A stretch of DNA of 17,083 bases from positions 1 through 17,083 of the forward strand of contig CAXSEF010000069.1 in the NCBI GenBank assembly GCA_964236535.1. The letters are read 5' to 3'. The first letter of the stretch is position 1. The number at the start of each line of letters is the position of its first letter. Source of the stretch: CAXSEF01 sp964236535. Its GTDB lineage: Bacteria > Pseudomonadota > Alphaproteobacteria > Acetobacterales > Acetobacteraceae. This document shows, in pieces, positions 14,545-17,083 of the stretch. The notes beneath the pieces were generated by a model that was given only the letters and a program-made list of their open reading frames with translations, had not been told where the DNA came from and did not search any database. The position numbers and the translations under genes were made by a program.

Positions 14545-15477
14545 CTACGCCCACATCAGGCGGCGCACGTGCTCGCCGACGCAGCGCCCGAGCGCGTCAG
14601 GGTCGTAGCCGCCCTCGAGCACCGAGACCAGCCTGCCCTGGCAATGACGCGCCGCCACGTCAACCAGGCGGTCGGTGAGCCATCCGAAATCCTCGACATC
14701 GAGCTCCAGTTCGGCCAGCGGGTCGGCGCGGTGCGCGTCGAACCCGGCGGACAGGATGAGCATGTCCGGCCGGAACGCCTCGAGCGCCGGCAACAGCCGT
14801 TCTGCCCAGACCGCTCGGAACGCCGCGCCGTCCGCTCCCGGCGGCAGGACCGCGTTCACGATGTTGTCCGCGACACCGTGCTCGGTCTGGCGACCGGTCC
14901 CCGGGTAGCACGGCCACTGGTGACTCGATGCGTAGAACAGCGCCGCGTCGGCCGCGAACATCGCCTGGGTGCCGTTGCCGTGATGGACGTCGAAATCAAC
15001 TACGGCCACCCGGTGCAGCCCCCAGCGGTCGCGCGCCCGGTGCGCGGCCACCGCCACGCTGTTGAACAGGCAGAACCCCATCGCCCGGGACGGCTCGGCA
15101 TGGTGGCCGGGCGGACGCACCGCCACGAACGCCGCGCGCGCCGAACCGTCCATCACCGCATCGACCGCGGCGACAGCACCACCTGCGGCCCGCAGTGCCG
15201 CCGCAGCACTACCCGGGCTGAGCATGGTGTCCGGATCGAGCGCAAGGCGCGCCCCGGGCGCAACCGCGGCCCCCAGGACGTCCTCCACGTAGGCACGGCC
15301 GTGTACCTGGGTCAGCTGCCCGAGCTCGGCCAGCGGCGCCGCCGCACGCAGCAGACCCGCGAAATCCGGGTGATCGAGCGCCGCAAGCACCGCACCCAGA
15401 CGTCCCGCAGTCTCGGGGTGGCCGGGGCCGGTGTCGTGCCCCAGGCAGTCGTCGTGAGTGAACAGCGCCACCGTCAT
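14545..15477 (-). CDS. Histone-deacetylase-family amidohydrolase
   Basis: The 310-aa protein is a zinc deacetylase of the bacterial HDAC-like class (AcuC / acetylpolyamine amidohydrolase group), which removes acetyl or acyl groups from lysine, polyamines or other amines. It shows the HPE segment GPGHPETAGRL, RPPGHHAE (His125, His126), GFCLFNSVAVAA, the zinc ligands VDFDVHHGNGT (Asp163, His165), YPGTG, LSAGFDAHRADPL (Asp247) and SVLEGGYD with Tyr291. All catalytic residues are present, so it should be active; substrate cannot be told. The start codon overlaps the stop of the TusA-like gene in ATGA, indicating translational coupling. Confidence 0.92.
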   Translation of the reverse strand: MTVALFTHDDCLGHDTGPGHPETAGRLGAVLAALDHPDFAGLLRAAAPLAELGQLTQVHGRAYVEDVLGAAVAPGARLALDPDTMLSPGSAAAALRAAGGAVAAVDAVMDGSARAAFVAVRPPGHHAEPSRAMGFCLFNSVAVAAHRARDRWGLHRVAVVDFDVHHGNGTQAMFAADAALFYASSHQWPCYPGTGRQTEHGVADNIVNAVLPPGADGAAFRAVWAERLLPALEAFRPDMLILSAGFDAHRADPLAELELDVEDFGWLTDRLVDVAARHCQGRLVSVLEGGYDPDALGRCVGEHVRRLMWA

Positions 15478-15740
15478 GCCGGACCTGGGCCGCCGCCCGC
15501 ATCCGCGGCGGCATCGACACGGCGCCGGATCACGAAGCTGAGCACGCCCGCCTCGTCGCTGCACGAGAGCAGGGCATGGCCGCTCTCCCGGCAGTACGCC
15601 TGCATGTCCGCGGCCGACGACCGGTCGGTCGCCAGCACGCGCAAACGCTCGCCCGCCGCCATGCCACGAAGCACCTTGTTGGCGCGCAGCACCGGCAGCG
15701 GGCACGCCAAGCCTCTCACATCGAGCAGCCGTTCTGACAT
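15474..15740 (-). CDS. TusA/SirA-like sulfur-carrier family protein
   Basis: The 88-aa protein has LLDVRGLACPLPVLRANKVL, with the sulfur-carrying Cys13 in the CPxP motif, then GERLRVLATDRSSAADMQAY and GHALL. This is the two-layer TusA fold. TusA relays persulfide sulfur, for example to tRNA thiolation or molybdenum cofactor enzymes. Other members are of unknown role. A 15-residue Ala/Gly-rich tail extends beyond the usual 75-80 aa. The ATG at 15740 is the natural start (MSERLLDVRGL). The stop overlaps the ATG of the HDAC-like gene (ATGA). No other sulfur-relay gene is nearby, so its partner is unknown. The gene is divergent from the ROK kinase. Confidence 0.88.
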   Translation of the reverse strand: MSERLLDVRGLACPLPVLRANKVLRGMAAGERLRVLATDRSSAADMQAYCRESGHALLSCSDEAGVLSFVIRRRVDAAADAGGGPGPA

Positions 15741-15770
15741 GAACCAGTCTCGCCCTGACCGGCCCGACGA

Positions 15771-15833
15771 GGCAAGTCCCACCCCGCAGCGGGTCCCCGC
15801 CTTGAAGCAGCGGGCAGAGCCCTGGCCTTCCCA
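15771..15833 (-). repeat. Intergenic palindromic repeat, copy 5 (diverged)
   Basis: On the minus strand GGGAAGGCCAGGGCTCTGCC is followed by CGCTGCTTCAAGGCGGGG. It shares the GGAAGGCCAG(A)GGCTCTGCC core with copies 2 and 4, but the right-hand stem arm and the tail are changed. It lies in the 161-bp gap between the divergent tusA-like and ROK kinase genes, so it sits in or near their promoters. Confidence 0.6.
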
Positions 15834-15901
15834 GTCGCCGAGACAACGCCGCCGCAACGTTCGCGCTTGAGCGCGCCCTTGCGCCGCCGCATAACCGGAT
15901 C

Positions 15902-16813
15902 ATGGACACTCGGCGCATCGGCGTGGATTTCGGCGGCACCAAGATCGAGATCGCGGTCCTCGAGGAGGACGGCGAGATCCTGCTCCGCCGCCGCGTGCCC
16001 AATCCAGGCAACTACGACGACGCCATCCGCGTGCTGCAGGGGCTGGTCCAGTCGGTCGACACCCGCCTCGGCGAACCGGCCAGCATCGGCATTGGCATCC
16101 CCGGCTCGATCAGCCCCGAAACCGGGCTGGTCAAGAACGCCAACTCTACCTGGCTGATCGGCCGCCCGTTCGGTCGCGACATCGCAGATGCCCTGGGGCG
16201 TGCGGTCCGGGTGGAGAACGATGCGAACTGCTTCGCGCTTTCAGAGGCAGTCGATGGTGCAGCCGCCGGCCACCACGTCGTGTTCGGCGTCATCATCGGC
16301 ACCGGCTGCGGGGGCGGCATTGTGGTGGACGGCTGCGTGCTCACCGGGGCGCACAGCATCTGCGGCGAATGGGGGCACAACCCGCTGCCCTGGCCACGCG
16401 TCGAGGAGTTCCCGATGCCGACCTGCTTCTGCGGCAACGTTGGCTGCATCGAACGCTTCGTTGCCGGTCCGTCGCTCGCGGCCGACTGCGACGGGCCGGG
16501 CCACAGCGACGCGAGCCTGATCCCAGGACGTGCCGCAAACGGCGACCCGGCCGCGCTGCAGGCGCTGGCCCGCCACGCAGACCGGCTGGCCCGCGGCCTT
16601 GCACAGATTGTCAACCTGCTCGACCCCAACGCCATCGTCCTCGGCGGTGGGCTGTCCAACATGGATCACCTCTACACTGAGCTGCCGCGTCTGATGCCGC
16701 GCTACGTGATCACCGACCCGGTGCGCACCCCGATCCTGCGCAACCGGCACGGCGACAGCTCCGGAGTGCGCGGTGCCGCATGGCTGTGGTCGAAGCAGTC
16801 GCGCATGGCCTAG
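15902..16813 (+). CDS. ROK-family sugar kinase (fructo/mannokinase-like)
   Basis: ROK kinases phosphorylate free hexoses with ATP in the cytoplasm. The 303-aa protein has the phosphate-binding VDFGGTKIEIAVL (8-20), GIGIPGSISPETG, VENDANCFALSE with the catalytic base Asp107, GVIIGTGCGGGI, GEWGHNPLPWP (His159), and the zinc cluster CFCGNVGCIE (Cys175, Cys177, Cys182). NLLDPNAIVLGGGLSN follows near the C-terminus. GEWGHNPLPWP with CxCGxxGCIE most resembles the E. coli Mak (fructokinase/mannokinase) subgroup rather than glucokinase, but specificity is an inference. The ATG at 15902 gives the conserved start. It is followed after 54 bases by an IS481-type transposase. Confidence 0.92.
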   Translation: MDTRRIGVDFGGTKIEIAVLEEDGEILLRRRVPNPGNYDDAIRVLQGLVQSVDTRLGEPASIGIGIPGSISPETGLVKNANSTWLIGRPFGRDIADALGRAVRVENDANCFALSEAVDGAAAGHHVVFGVIIGTGCGGGIVVDGCVLTGAHSICGEWGHNPLPWPRVEEFPMPTCFCGNVGCIERFVAGPSLAADCDGPGHSDASLIPGRAANGDPAALQALARHADRLARGLAQIVNLLDPNAIVLGGGLSNMDHLYTELPRLMPRYVITDPVRTPILRNRHGDSSGVRGAAWLWSKQSRMA

Positions 16814-16867
16814 TTGTTTAGTCCCTGCGTGTGGTGGTACGGACGACCAGGCGGCACGGGATAGGTT

Positions 16868-17083
16868 ATGGGACAGGTTCTACACGGCTGCGCCCGCATG
16901 ACGGAGGCGGTGCGTTTCGCGATCCAGCGTAGTCAAGAGGGCGTAAGGGCGCTTGCAACGCGCCACGGTGTCAGTGCGACGACGGTCCAGAAGCGGCGCA
17001 AGCGGAACCACGCCCATGACGCAGCCACGGGGCCGAAAGAGGTCCGTTCATCGGTTCGGACGCCCGAAGAGGAAGCCGCCGTG
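16868..17083 (+). CDS. IS481-family transposase, N-terminal part (3' end outside window)
   Basis: The frame opens at ATG 16868 and runs off the end of the window (72 codons). MGQVLHGCARMTEAVRFAIQ, then SQEGVRALATRHGVSATTV and TGPKEVRSSVRTPEEEAAV are the typical N-terminus of IS481-type transposases: a helix-turn-helix (ALATRHGV, TTVQKRRKR) that binds the IS ends, ahead of the DDE domain. Some family residues are altered (e.g. the usual VAKW becomes VQKRR), so this may be an older copy. The DDE core is outside the window. The left inverted repeat should be just upstream, between 16814 and 16867, but I could not identify it. Confidence 0.85.
   Translation, partial: MGQVLHGCARMTEAVRFAIQRSQEGVRALATRHGVSATTVQKRRKRNHAHDAATGPKEVRSSVRTPEEEAAV

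Noticed and set aside
1906..15833. CRISPR array made of the related intergenic repeats
   Set aside because: The copies are dispersed among genes kilobases apart, in both orientations, of unequal length, and no cas genes are present.

Overview
This is a high-GC, tightly packed chromosomal segment, most likely from an alphaproteobacterium of the Rhodospirillales/Acetobacteraceae type. Three things suggest this. The neighbourhoods are alphaproteobacterial in style (thioredoxin/TPR - Lon-like - Trm112 - DUF971; pdxH and fabI divergent, with aroC next; xseB-ispA...tlyA). RibA has a long N-terminal extension. Imperfect-palindrome repeats resembling those common in Acetobacteraceae lie between the genes. 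The assignment is an inference from protein and gene-order resemblance, not from a search.

Layout. The left edge is the 3' end of an IS5-family transposase, directly abutting a full-length but strikingly degenerate HldE-like (heptose kinase / ADP-heptose synthase) gene on the minus strand. After a 0.5 kb gap come three minus-strand groups, transcribed leftwards: a four-gene housekeeping operon (thioredoxin/TPR protein, Lon substrate-binding-domain protein, Trm112-like protein, DUF971 protein), a YkuD L,D-transpeptidase-like gene, and ribA. An OmpR-type response regulator on the plus strand diverges from ribA. It is followed by a broken universal-stress-protein gene and pdxH on the minus strand. 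Divergent from pdxH are fabI, aroC and an unrecognised 403-aa protein.

The right half holds minus-strand tlyA, ispA and xseB (dxs is not at the place between ispA and tlyA where it often sits). Next come a histone-deacetylase-family gene translationally coupled to a TusA-like gene, then a plus-strand ROK sugar kinase. The right edge is the 5' part of an IS481-family transposase.

How the parts relate. Most genes are unconnected core metabolism: riboflavin (ribA), vitamin B6 (pdxH), fatty-acid synthesis (fabI), chorismate (aroC), isoprenoids (ispA), rRNA methylation (tlyA) and exonuclease VII (xseB). The clearest signs of genome erosion and rearrangement are the IS remnants at both ends, the degenerate HldE, the usp pseudogene, the missing dxs and a family of related intergenic palindromic repeats (five copies recognised). 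I found no CRISPR array, prophage, tRNA or rRNA, and no convincing new multi-gene system. The best leads are the HldE-like protein with altered motifs in both active sites, the intergenic repeat family, the usp pseudogene and the unrecognised protein after aroC.
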